DNA of 64,000 nt from Kangiella sp. HZ709 (GTDB lineage Bacteria > Pseudomonadota > Gammaproteobacteria > Enterobacterales > Kangiellaceae): contig NZ_WKJC01000001.1 in the NCBI RefSeq assembly GCF_009674675.1, positions 62,001 to 126,000 on the forward strand, given 5' to 3'. The notes beneath the pieces are model-generated. The model was not told the origin of the DNA. It made no database searches and saw only the letters and a list, made by a program, of their open reading frames with translations. A program made the translations under genes and the position numbers. Shown one piece after another: positions 54,563 to 63,284 of this stretch. The first letter of the stretch is position 1; each line of letters opens with the position of its first letter.

Positions 54563-54584
54563 AAGCCCGCTTAGCGGGCTTTTT
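54563..54584 (+). terminator. Intrinsic terminator
   Basis: AAGCCCGC pairs with GCGGGCTT around TTA, followed by TTTTT, 13 bases after the anchor-protein stop. Confidence 0.92.
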
Positions 54585-54683
54585 CATATTTTGTAACATA
54601 TCTATTTTAAAAAATGACAGTCCTAGTAAACCATATTCTTTATAATCGCATCTAATAAAAAACAGTTTGGGTATGGAGCTTTA

Positions 54684-56972
54684 ATGCTTGTTAAAATGGT
54701 AGGGAAAATCGTTGCTGGTGCTGTCTTGTCTTTATTCGTGTTGTGCGGCGTGGTTGATGCAAAGCAAACTCCAATTACTATCCCCAAAGTAAAAGCGGAA
54801 ATCACTGTTGATGGCGAATTAACGGAAGATTTTTGGCAACAGGCTACTAAGGTGGATCTAACCTATGAAACACGGCCAGGCGAAAATATAACCGCAAAAA
54901 TAAAAACTTCTGCCTATATTGCCGAAAATGGCAGTTCTTTGTTAATCGCTTTAATTGCCGAAGATCCTTCGCCAGAAAAAATCCAAGCTTCGTTGAAAGA
55001 TAGAGATACCGTATGGGCGGATGATTTGCTTGGTTTTAAAGTAGATACTTTTAATGATGAGCGAAAGGCTTATAATTTTTTTGTAAATCCATTGGGGATT
55101 CAAATGGATTCAATTGAAGATGATGTCGCTGGTAATGAAGATTCGTCCTGGAATGCAATTTGGTATAGCGAGGGTAAGATTACCGAATCAGGTTATCAAG
55201 TAGAGATTGAAATACCCTTTGAGATTTTACGTTTCCCGAATCAATCAGATATTAAAACCTGGGGCATTGATTTTGTAAGGATGTACCCGAGAGACTATGG
55301 ATATCGATTTGCTTTTAATAAAGTAAAGCGCGATCAAAGTTGCCGCGTCTGCCAAATTGGTAAAGTGACAGGGTTTAAGGATATCGAAAGTGGCCAAAAT
55401 TTAGAGGTTACTCCTTATGTTTCGGCCCAACGTAGTGATACTCGAAGCCCTCCTACTGAGACTCAATGGCAAAATGGTGATTTTGAATTTGATACAGGCG
55501 TAGATGTTCGCTGGGGAGTAACAGACAACTCAGTTTTAAACGCCACTATAAACCCAGATTTTTCTCAGGTTGAAGCAGACTCAGTACAACTCAATGTTAA
55601 TCAAACGTTCGCTTTATTTTTCCAAGAGCGAAGACCTTTTTTCTTAGAGGGCTCCGATTATTTCAAAACCAGCTTTCTAAACTTTTTGCATACACGAAAT
55701 ATTGCCGATCCAGACTGGGGCTTAAAATATACGGGTAAGTCGGGTAAGCATTCGTATGGCGTGTTAGCAGCAACAGATAATAGTACTGCGTATTTAATTC
55801 CTGGCGCACAAGCCTCTGGTATACAAGACGATGCCTCGTTAGAATCCGAGGCTTTTGCAGGTCGATATTCCTACGACATGGGAGATAAATCGCAAGTAGG
55901 CGCTATGTTAACGCATCGCTCAACAGACGATTATGAAAATACTGCAGCATCGATTGATGGAAAGTACTATTTTACTGATGAAGATGTATTGCGTTATCAA
56001 GCCGTCTATTCAAAAACAGATGACCCCTCTACACCAAACCCTGATACCAATGAAGATTATGATAAAGGGTATGGATATGCCATAGCCTATAACCACAATG
56101 GCCGAAATTGGAACTGGCGTGCTTCACGTTTTGATTTCAACGAGGATTTTAGAGCTGATTTAGGCTTTATTAACCAGAATGGTTTTAGTCGTGATGTGAT
56201 TGGTGGCGGCTATACTTGGCATGGTGAAGATGGCGACACCTTTAACCGCATTCACTGGGGTGGTGATGTTGATCAAACCAAAGATTACACAGGGCAAGTT
56301 TTAGAAGAAGAAGCTGAATTCTGGGTTAATATAAATGGCCCTTACCAATCCTTTATAGGCTTTGGTTCGGGAGTAAGAGATGTTTGGTATTCCAATGAAA
56401 CTACTCGCATAGATTCAACAATGCCCGATTGTCCAAGAGATTCAGGTGGTTGCGAATTCGATCAAACTTTTTATTGGTTTTCTGCAAATTTTAGACCCAT
56501 CACCAGCTTGCAGTTGGGCATGAATTATAATGGTGGTGATGCAGTAGATTTTGTCACGGGTATTAAAGCTGCCGATCGTCGTAATTATAGCGCTTTTGCT
56601 AATTGGCAAGCTACTAGACATTTCTATATTTCGGGCGACTATGGTATTTCTAAAATATGGAGAAATGAAGGCGATATTTTTCGCTCGAATACCATTAATT
56701 TGAATTCCACATATCAATTCGATAAAGAACAATATTTAAGGTTAACCATTCGTTACAGTGATATTGATTTTAATCAATCACTACAAGATTTATCTACTAG
56801 AAGTGACGCTAAGAGTATTGGCAGGCAGCTACTTTACGCTTATAAAGTTAATCCAAGAACTGTCTTTTTCTTAGGTTATTCAGATAATGGATTTGAAGAT
56901 GATACGGTTAACTCCTTTGAAAAAACTGGTCGCTCAGTCTTTAGCAAATTTAGCTATGCGTTTCAGCTATAA
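54684..56972 (+). CDS. CBM9/DUF5916 outer-membrane protein, copy 1
   Basis: 762 residues with a signal peptide, a CBM9-type carbohydrate-binding-like domain (about 35-200) and a DUF5916 barrel to the C-terminus. Markers are KAEITVDGELTEDFWQQATK, LIALIAEDPSPEKIQASLKD, FVNPLGIQMDSI, TINPDFSQVEADSVQLNVNQ and LFFQERRPFFLEGSDYF. The tail KFSYAFQL ends in leucine, and the second half is rich in barrel-type strands. DUF5916 proteins are secreted beta-barrels of unknown function, often with CBM9. GGAG ribosome-binding site. It is a tandem paralogue of the next gene. Confidence 0.88.
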   Translation: MLVKMVGKIVAGAVLSLFVLCGVVDAKQTPITIPKVKAEITVDGELTEDFWQQATKVDLTYETRPGENITAKIKTSAYIAENGSSLLIALIAEDPSPEKIQASLKDRDTVWADDLLGFKVDTFNDERKAYNFFVNPLGIQMDSIEDDVAGNEDSSWNAIWYSEGKITESGYQVEIEIPFEILRFPNQSDIKTWGIDFVRMYPRDYGYRFAFNKVKRDQSCRVCQIGKVTGFKDIESGQNLEVTPYVSAQRSDTRSPPTETQWQNGDFEFDTGVDVRWGVTDNSVLNATINPDFSQVEADSVQLNVNQTFALFFQERRPFFLEGSDYFKTSFLNFLHTRNIADPDWGLKYTGKSGKHSYGVLAATDNSTAYLIPGAQASGIQDDASLESEAFAGRYSYDMGDKSQVGAMLTHRSTDDYENTAASIDGKYYFTDEDVLRYQAVYSKTDDPSTPNPDTNEDYDKGYGYAIAYNHNGRNWNWRASRFDFNEDFRADLGFINQNGFSRDVIGGGYTWHGEDGDTFNRIHWGGDVDQTKDYTGQVLEEEAEFWVNINGPYQSFIGFGSGVRDVWYSNETTRIDSTMPDCPRDSGGCEFDQTFYWFSANFRPITSLQLGMNYNGGDAVDFVTGIKAADRRNYSAFANWQATRHFYISGDYGISKIWRNEGDIFRSNTINLNSTYQFDKEQYLRLTIRYSDIDFNQSLQDLSTRSDAKSIGRQLLYAYKVNPRTVFFLGYSDNGFEDDTVNSFEKTGRSVFSKFSYAFQL

Positions 56973-57049
56973 ACAAACGTGAGTACAATTTAATTCTTTT
57001 AATAAGTTTCTCTTTTTGCTATAAAACTTTATAGCTGATGGAGAAATAA

Positions 57050-59278
57050 ATGCATAAAAATAAATACTTAAAGCCCTTGTTAGGGCTTTATTTGTTAATC
57101 TTTTCAATAATGGCGTATGCCAATGAAACGATCCCCCAAATTTTTCAAACCGTTAAAGTTGATGGCAAACTGGATGAGTCTGTTTGGTCAAATGCAAAAA
57201 TTATAGACTTACAATACGAAATTTATCCTGCTGAGAACATTCCTGCCAAATTCAAAACCACTGCCTATTTATATGAAGATAATGAGTATTTATATGTTGG
57301 ATTTATTGCCGAAGATAGTGAGGTCAATAAACTGCGAGCATCTTATAGAGATAGAGACGACATTTCAGACGAAGACCTGGTTGGAATTAAAATCGATACT
57401 TTTAATGATCAAAGGCGGACTTACAACTTTTTCGTAAATCCATTAGGCATTCAAGAAGACTCTATTAGTGATGATATCTTAGATAGAAATGACTTCTCTT
57501 GGGATGCTATCTGGTATTCAGCAGGTATTATTACCGAACAGGGTTATAGTGTTGAGCTTAAAATACCTTTTAAAGCATTGCGCTTTGCTAACAAAAAAGG
57601 CACGAAAGAATGGGCAATTGACTTATTAAGAATGGCTCCAAAAGATTTTGAATACGAATTTTCTTCAAGCTTATTGGATCGAAATATTAACTGTACTATA
57701 TGCCAATATAAAAAATATAAGGGCTTCGCAAATATCGATACGGGACAAAACCTAGAAGTCGTTCCTTACGTTATTGCAAATCAAACTGAGTTTCGTGATC
57801 CGTTATCAAACGAACCATGGCAAGGTGATTCAGCCGACTTTGAAGCTGGTATAGATTTGCGCTGGGCTGTAAGTGACAATTCTGTCTTGAATGCTACAGT
57901 TAATCCTGACTTCTCTCAGGTAGGATCTGATACAGCGCAGCTGGATGTTAATACTCGCTTTGCCTTGTTTTTCGACGAACAAAGGCCATTTTTTCTTGAT
58001 GGTGCAGATTATTTTAATACTATGCTGACTGTTTATTACAGTCGCAATATAGCCGACCCTGATGCAGGTATTAAATACACTTCGAAGCTCAACAGTGGTT
58101 CTTTAGGGATTTTAGTTGCTCGGGATAATAATACCAATATTATAATACCTAATAGCCAAGGCTCTAGTTTGGCGTCTCTTGACGAAGAGAGTAATTCGGC
58201 AGTGGTAAGGTATGCGCATGATATTTCTGATGACACTTTACTAGGTGTTACTTTGACCCATAGAGACGCGGGAGACTACTCAAACGACTTAATAAGCTTT
58301 GATGGTAAACATCAATTAACTGATTCAGATGTGTTTCGATATCAGGTTATTCATACCGAAACTAATAATTCGGAAGCTTTACAAAGTAACTTTAATCGCG
58401 ATGCTAGTGAAAATGGTTCTGCTTACCGTTTGAATTATAACCATAATGATCGTGACTGGAGTTGGTTTTTATCTCATAACCACTTTGATGAAAATTTCCG
58501 TGCAGACTTAGGTTTTCTTTCTAGAAGCGGTTATCGCAAAACTATCGTCGGTGGTGGTCGCCGCTGGTATGGCGATGATACTGATTTTTTTTCCAGAGTA
58601 CAGTTACGTGGTGATTGGGATACGACAGTTCAGTATGATGGACAAAAACTAGAAACCGAGTCAGAAGCAACTTTAAGTTTAGAGGGAAGAGGGCAGTCAG
58701 AGGTTGACTTTGTTTTTGGTACTCGAGAAGTGTTTTTTGACGAACGATGGTTTAACCAAGATTTTTATGCTCTCTCAGCATCCTATAAACCCTTTGCTGA
58801 TATTCGAGTCGGTATTGAAGCCTCTTATTCGGACGATATTGACTTTTTAAGTGACCAGGCAAGATCAGGTGAGGTAACTGAATATGAGTTTTACTTTGAT
58901 TGGCAGTTAACTAAACATTTAAATATTTTTGTAGAGTATGTACAACAAGACTTTGACCTACCGCAAGGACGCTTTTTTGAACAAGAAGTGATTAATTCAA
59001 ATTTCATCTATCAATTTGATCAAAAAAGCTTTTTACGACTACTGTTTCGTTATCAAGATGTTAACTTCACCAACGATCCTATTTTATTAGGGAGTTTAGC
59101 GGTTAATCAAAAGAATCTCAGTGTCGCAAGACAACTGCTATATGTTTATAAGTTTGACGCTAAAAGTGTTTTATATTTAGGTTATTCGGATAATGCCGTT
59201 GAGAATGATTTAATACGCTCTCTAAGGAAAGATATAAAAACTTTGTTTGCAAAATTTAGTTACGCCTTTCAGTTATAA
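57050..59278 (+). CDS. CBM9/DUF5916 outer-membrane protein, copy 2
   Basis: 742 residues with the same design as the gene before it: signal peptide, CBM9-type domain (KVDGKLDESVWSNAKII near 35-52; YLYVGFIAEDSEVNKLRASY), DUF5916 core (FVNPLGIQEDSI, TVNPDFSQVGSDTAQLDVNT, LFFDEQRPFFLDGADYF) and the matching C-terminus KFSYAFQL. It lies 77 bases downstream of copy 1 with its own GGAG ribosome-binding site. Sequence divergence is high outside the motifs, so the duplication is not recent. Confidence 0.88.
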   Translation: MHKNKYLKPLLGLYLLIFSIMAYANETIPQIFQTVKVDGKLDESVWSNAKIIDLQYEIYPAENIPAKFKTTAYLYEDNEYLYVGFIAEDSEVNKLRASYRDRDDISDEDLVGIKIDTFNDQRRTYNFFVNPLGIQEDSISDDILDRNDFSWDAIWYSAGIITEQGYSVELKIPFKALRFANKKGTKEWAIDLLRMAPKDFEYEFSSSLLDRNINCTICQYKKYKGFANIDTGQNLEVVPYVIANQTEFRDPLSNEPWQGDSADFEAGIDLRWAVSDNSVLNATVNPDFSQVGSDTAQLDVNTRFALFFDEQRPFFLDGADYFNTMLTVYYSRNIADPDAGIKYTSKLNSGSLGILVARDNNTNIIIPNSQGSSLASLDEESNSAVVRYAHDISDDTLLGVTLTHRDAGDYSNDLISFDGKHQLTDSDVFRYQVIHTETNNSEALQSNFNRDASENGSAYRLNYNHNDRDWSWFLSHNHFDENFRADLGFLSRSGYRKTIVGGGRRWYGDDTDFFSRVQLRGDWDTTVQYDGQKLETESEATLSLEGRGQSEVDFVFGTREVFFDERWFNQDFYALSASYKPFADIRVGIEASYSDDIDFLSDQARSGEVTEYEFYFDWQLTKHLNIFVEYVQQDFDLPQGRFFEQEVINSNFIYQFDQKSFLRLLFRYQDVNFTNDPILLGSLAVNQKNLSVARQLLYVYKFDAKSVLYLGYSDNAVENDLIRSLRKDIKTLFAKFSYAFQL

Positions 59279-59303
59279 AAAAGCAGGCTAAGCCTGCTTT
59301 TTT
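59277..59303. terminator. Bidirectional intrinsic terminator
   Basis: AAAAAAGCAGGC pairs with GCCTGCTTTTTT around TAA. It includes the stop codon of the convergent lyase gene. Confidence 0.9.
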
Positions 59304-60309
59304 ATTGGAAAAATCTTTGATTAGCTTCATCAGGAAGCTCAATCCCAGTCAAATGAGCTCTTTGCAATAACTGCCAGAAGTAACGATAAGTAGCTCTGTC
59401 ATGTAGCTCACCATCATACTGGATAGGTCCCCAATGATTATCTTGCGCAGCAATTAAGATGTTTACACCATCTTGTACTTCGGAATAATCAGGCTTCATC
59501 GCATTAACGATAGCTTCAATTTGAGTGGGGTATATACTCCACATACGCAAGAAACCAAATTCTTTACGGGCACGGGTGGCATCCGAGTTGGTTTGCTCAG
59601 GATTTTTTAAATCTAATGTTACGTTGTGTGCAGGAACAACACCGTTTGCAAGTGCCGCAGCAACCATTTCAGTTTTTGCTCTTGCCAGTAAGGCGTTATC
59701 AAATTGTCCGGGACTGCGCATGCAGGCTGCAGGAATAGCGCCATTATGGCCAGATACAAAATCCATCATGCCAAAATCTAAAACTTGCACCCAGTCAATT
59801 TCAGCAATCTTCCAAACGTCTTTTAAAGCGCCGTGAGTTTCGATTAATACATGAATAGGGATTTCACGATCAATGGTATTGGCTTTAGCTACCTTTTTAA
59901 TATAGCGAACCATTTTCTTGATTTGCTTGGCCTTAGTACACTTTGGCAAAGTTAAGTAAGCGACTTTATCACCAATCGCTGGCACTAGAATATCAACATC
60001 TTTTTGCCAATGTGCATGGCTGTAATCGTGAATACGAACGCCTGCCATTTGATGAGTGTTGGCATCGCTTGCTAACACTCTTGCGACCATTTCTGCATGC
60101 TCTTGCTCTTTGCCAGCTTGTGCGCCATCTTCGCAATCGCAAGTAATATCAAAAATAGGTCCTAATTTCGTCTGCATTTCGAGCGCTTTCAGAATTAACT
60201 TTTCGCTTCCAGCAAAGTGTTCGCAACTCGGAATTATTGGAAAAGGTTTCTCTCCCTCAAACAATGCCTCATTTGGGTGGGTTAGAGCGTTTAAGTTTGC
60301 AGGTTCCAC
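59302..60309 (-). CDS. HpcH/HpaI-CitE superfamily CoA-ester lyase, gene 1
   Basis: 335 residues; start GTG 60309 is supported by GGGGAA upstream. The lyase signature appears as FDITCDCEDGAQAGKEQEHA (near residues 53-72), with arginine in AGVRIHD, the IETHGALKDVW motif and DFGMMDFVSGH as metal-site and substrate elements. It resembles malyl-CoA-type or (methyl)malyl-CoA lyases and the citramalyl-CoA lyase group, but the substrate cannot be fixed. It is divergent from the two other lyase-superfamily genes and their acyl-CoA synthetase. Confidence 0.87.
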   Translation of the reverse strand: MEPANLNALTHPNEALFEGEKPFPIIPSCEHFAGSEKLILKALEMQTKLGPIFDITCDCEDGAQAGKEQEHAEMVARVLASDANTHQMAGVRIHDYSHAHWQKDVDILVPAIGDKVAYLTLPKCTKAKQIKKMVRYIKKVAKANTIDREIPIHVLIETHGALKDVWKIAEIDWVQVLDFGMMDFVSGHNGAIPAACMRSPGQFDNALLARAKTEMVAAALANGVVPAHNVTLDLKNPEQTNSDATRARKEFGFLRMWSIYPTQIEAIVNAMKPDYSEVQDGVNILIAAQDNHWGPIQYDGELHDRATYRYFWQLLQRAHLTGIELPDEANQRFFQ

Positions 60310-60411
60310 AAAATTCCCCTTATATCAATTCTTTATCTAACTAAATTCAATCTAATACTAAACTAGAATTCGTTTTTTAATAACTAATTACTACATAATA
60401 ACTTTAAATTT

Positions 60412-60432
60412 ATTCAAACAAACATTTGAAAT
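60412..60432. promoter_or_regulatory. Palindrome in divergent promoter region of lyase cluster
   Basis: TTCAAA and TTTGAA flank a 6-base spacer (CAAACA) in the 175-base gap between the two divergent lyase genes, overlapping a candidate -35 (TTGAAA at 60426-60431, 17 bases before CATAGT). Candidate operator for a shared regulator. Evidence is symmetry and position only. Confidence 0.35.
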
Positions 60433-60484
60433 GATTGTATGAATAAGGCATAGTTATCTTATAGAACTGGTCGGATTAGTCAAG

Positions 60485-61606
60485 ATGATGCAAGAACATT
60501 CCTTTTTGGAAAGCGTAGATGAACAAGTAGTACTGGGTGGCTTTTGGCCCGGGATTCAATTGTATTACCCACCTGTGAAATATTCACCAGCTGATGGTGT
60601 CTATGAAAGTATGGAACAGGCCTCTGCTCGAATGCGCAAGTATGCCCATAATACCAAAGCACATACCTTACTTTTTGATTTAGAAGACGGTTGTCGCCAA
60701 AAGATGTTAAGTCGGGAATTGCTACGTCAAGAATTACCATTGTTTGACAATAAAAGTTTTCAAATTGCCTTAAGAATTAATCCGTTTAGAACAGAAGAGT
60801 ACGAAGAAGATCTAAAACTTATTCGCGATATGCACCCTTACATTGATGCCATTGTATTGGCAAAAGCAGGTGAGGTTTATGGTGCTGCCGAAATTCGTGA
60901 CTTATCAGCTTGGTTAGTAGGGGTTGACCCAACTATCGAAATACAGCCGATTATTGAGCATCCACGCTCTTTAAAATTAGCCCCAGAATTGATGCAATAT
61001 TCAACCGTGCGCCATGTGGTTTTTGGAATTCATGACTTCTCAAAAGCGATGGCTATTCATTTAACGCCAGAAGGTTGGATTGATGAATTAAAAACCTACC
61101 TAAGAATGCTGTTGATGGAAGCAAGAATTGCAGGTAAGGGGGTTATTGGTGGGGTAGAAGTATTAATCAATAAGATTCCAATGCCGGAAAACTGTATTGA
61201 GCCAAATGAAGTACGTCGTTGGTTAGATTTACACGGTGAAAATGAATCTCATGTGGTTCACCAGCATGCGCTCGTTGAGGCACAAATGGGATTAACCGGT
61301 AAACAAGTTATCCATCCCTATCATATACATCTTTGTAAAATGGCTTTTACACCGTCGCCTATGCAAATTCAACGTAATGTTGATGTATTGCAAGCAGCGA
61401 TCGACGCTGACGCTTTGTTAGGTGGTGCTATTAAGTTTGAAGGTGAAATGCTAGATCCGCCTATGTTTGGTAAAGCCCTGCAAACCTTATTACGCGCTTA
61501 TGCATTGCATTCGCTGAATGAAACAGACAAAGCTTTTGCTATGGATGTGATTAAACGATTGCCAGTACACGTCATCCGTGAAAACTGGCCGTATGGTATG
61601 ATTTAA
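60485..61606 (+). CDS. HpcH/HpaI-CitE superfamily aldolase/lyase, gene 2
   Basis: 373 residues, longer than a typical CitE (about 290-300). The aldolase elements are LLFDLEDGCRQ, LRINPF, and QPIIEHPRSLKLAPELM, followed by VFGIHDFSKAM and a KAGEVYGAAEIRD region. The C-terminal extension (about 290-373) with GKQVIHPYHIHLCKM carries the C-terminal helix typical of CoA-ester lyases (QVIHP). Substrate unknown. It lies 18 bases upstream of the acyl-CoA synthetase. Confidence 0.85.
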   Translation: MMQEHSFLESVDEQVVLGGFWPGIQLYYPPVKYSPADGVYESMEQASARMRKYAHNTKAHTLLFDLEDGCRQKMLSRELLRQELPLFDNKSFQIALRINPFRTEEYEEDLKLIRDMHPYIDAIVLAKAGEVYGAAEIRDLSAWLVGVDPTIEIQPIIEHPRSLKLAPELMQYSTVRHVVFGIHDFSKAMAIHLTPEGWIDELKTYLRMLLMEARIAGKGVIGGVEVLINKIPMPENCIEPNEVRRWLDLHGENESHVVHQHALVEAQMGLTGKQVIHPYHIHLCKMAFTPSPMQIQRNVDVLQAAIDADALLGGAIKFEGEMLDPPMFGKALQTLLRAYALHSLNETDKAFAMDVIKRLPVHVIRENWPYGMI

Positions 61607-61624
61607 GGATACAGGTATTATTTT

Positions 61625-63268
61625 ATGAAGTATTCTTTTGATACTGTGTTAAAGCAGCGAAAAGGTGAATGGTATTGGGATATTCCAGAGTATTTTAATA
61701 TTGCCGATGCATGTGTTGATCAGCATAGTCAAACAGCCGTCGCTAACAACACCGCCTTGATTATAGAAGATGACCAAAAAGGTCAGAGTGACATCAGTTA
61801 TGCAAGTCTTAAGGCTAAGACTTCACAATTTGCAAACGTCCTAAAATCTCATGGTATTGATAAAGGTGAACGAGTCTTAATTCGATTACCCAACCAGCTT
61901 GAGTACCCCATCGCCTTTTTTGGCACCATTAAATATGGTGGCATAGCCGTTCCTACATCGACTTTGTTAGCTGCTTCAGAAGTAGCCTATTTAGCAAAAG
62001 ATTCTGCAGCTAAGGTGTTAGTGACGGCTGAATCTATGTGGTCCGAATTGTCGCAAGAATTGGTTGGCACTAACATTGAAAAAGTTATCTTAACGGGTAA
62101 TAGTGCTACAGGTTCGGAAGCAGAGCAGAGCATTCAAGTTTTAAACTTCAATCAAGAAATTGAAAAAAGTTCCGTGGATTTTAGTTGTCACGAAAGTAAA
62201 TCGGATGATGCGGCTTATTTAGTTTATACCTCCGGCACCACTGGTTACCCTAAAGGTGTATTGCATGCCCATAGAGCACTATTAGGAAGATTGCCAGCAA
62301 GTAAATACTGGTTTGATTTAAGCGAAACTAAATCTGAACGAATTATGCACTCAGGTAAATTTAACTGGACTTACGTATTAGGCTCAGCTTTGATGGATCC
62401 TTTGTTGCATGGTCATACGGTTATTGCCTACGAAGGTAAAAATGATGCTACTACCTGGCCTAACTTAATTCAGAAACATCAATGCAGTATTTTTATTGGC
62501 GTACCCACTATCTATCGTCAAATTATTCAAAAGACTGAATTTAATTATCAAGACTTACCAAGCCTTAAGCATTGCATGAGTGCCGGCGAACATTTATCTG
62601 ATGAGATGCAAGAAGCTTGGGAAAAGCGCTTCAATAAGCCTATTTATGAGGCGATTGGCATGTCAGAAGTTTCTTACTACATTTCTCAGCATAAAGATGC
62701 CGAGGTGAAACCAGGCGCTGCTGGCTTTGTGCAACCGGGGCATTATGTTGAGTTACTGAATGAATCTTTAAAGCCCGTTGGCGCTATGGATGAGGGCATG
62801 ATTTCTATTCGAGAAGATGATCCTGGCTTGTTTATAGAGTACTGGCAGCAGCCAGAAGAAACCGCCAGAGCAAAACACGACGGTTGGTTTTTTACTGGCG
62901 ATTATGCCAAACGTGATGCACAAGATTACATTTGGTTTTTAGGCCGTAAAGACGACATCATTAATAGCTTCGGCTATCGTATTTCGCCACACGAAATAGA
63001 AAGAGTGATTAAAACGCATAACGATGTGGCTGATTGTGTTGCTTTGGGTGAAGATATTGAAGGTGGTAAAACATTAGTCGTTATTTGCGTTATACCAAGC
63101 AAAGATTCACAGCTTACAGAACAGGAGTTACTAACTTTTGGCCAAGCCAATTTGGCGAAGTATAAAGCTCCGAAAAAAGTTTATTTAATGCAAGATTTTC
63201 CTAGAACAAAGAATGGTAAGGTTTTGCGTAAACAAATGATCCAACAGCTTACAAATAGCTCTAGCTAA
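61625..63268 (+). CDS. Acyl-CoA synthetase (AMP-forming)
   Basis: 547 residues of the adenylate-forming family, similar to benzoate-CoA and short/branched carboxylate-CoA ligases. The AMP motif is YTSGTTGYPKGVLHAHRA, with YEAIGMSE later and the hinge region GWFFTGDYAKRDAQDYIW. The tail lysine is in RTKNGKVLRKQMI. The N-terminus WYWDIPEYFNIADACVDQ matches ligases of benzoate type. Substrate cannot be read from sequence, but the two lyases around it suggest it makes a CoA thioester of a dicarboxylate or branched acid that they cleave. Confidence 0.92.
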   Translation: MKYSFDTVLKQRKGEWYWDIPEYFNIADACVDQHSQTAVANNTALIIEDDQKGQSDISYASLKAKTSQFANVLKSHGIDKGERVLIRLPNQLEYPIAFFGTIKYGGIAVPTSTLLAASEVAYLAKDSAAKVLVTAESMWSELSQELVGTNIEKVILTGNSATGSEAEQSIQVLNFNQEIEKSSVDFSCHESKSDDAAYLVYTSGTTGYPKGVLHAHRALLGRLPASKYWFDLSETKSERIMHSGKFNWTYVLGSALMDPLLHGHTVIAYEGKNDATTWPNLIQKHQCSIFIGVPTIYRQIIQKTEFNYQDLPSLKHCMSAGEHLSDEMQEAWEKRFNKPIYEAIGMSEVSYYISQHKDAEVKPGAAGFVQPGHYVELLNESLKPVGAMDEGMISIREDDPGLFIEYWQQPEETARAKHDGWFFTGDYAKRDAQDYIWFLGRKDDIINSFGYRISPHEIERVIKTHNDVADCVALGEDIEGGKTLVVICVIPSKDSQLTEQELLTFGQANLAKYKAPKKVYLMQDFPRTKNGKVLRKQMIQQLTNSSS

Positions 63269-63284
63269 TAAATAAGGAACTCTT

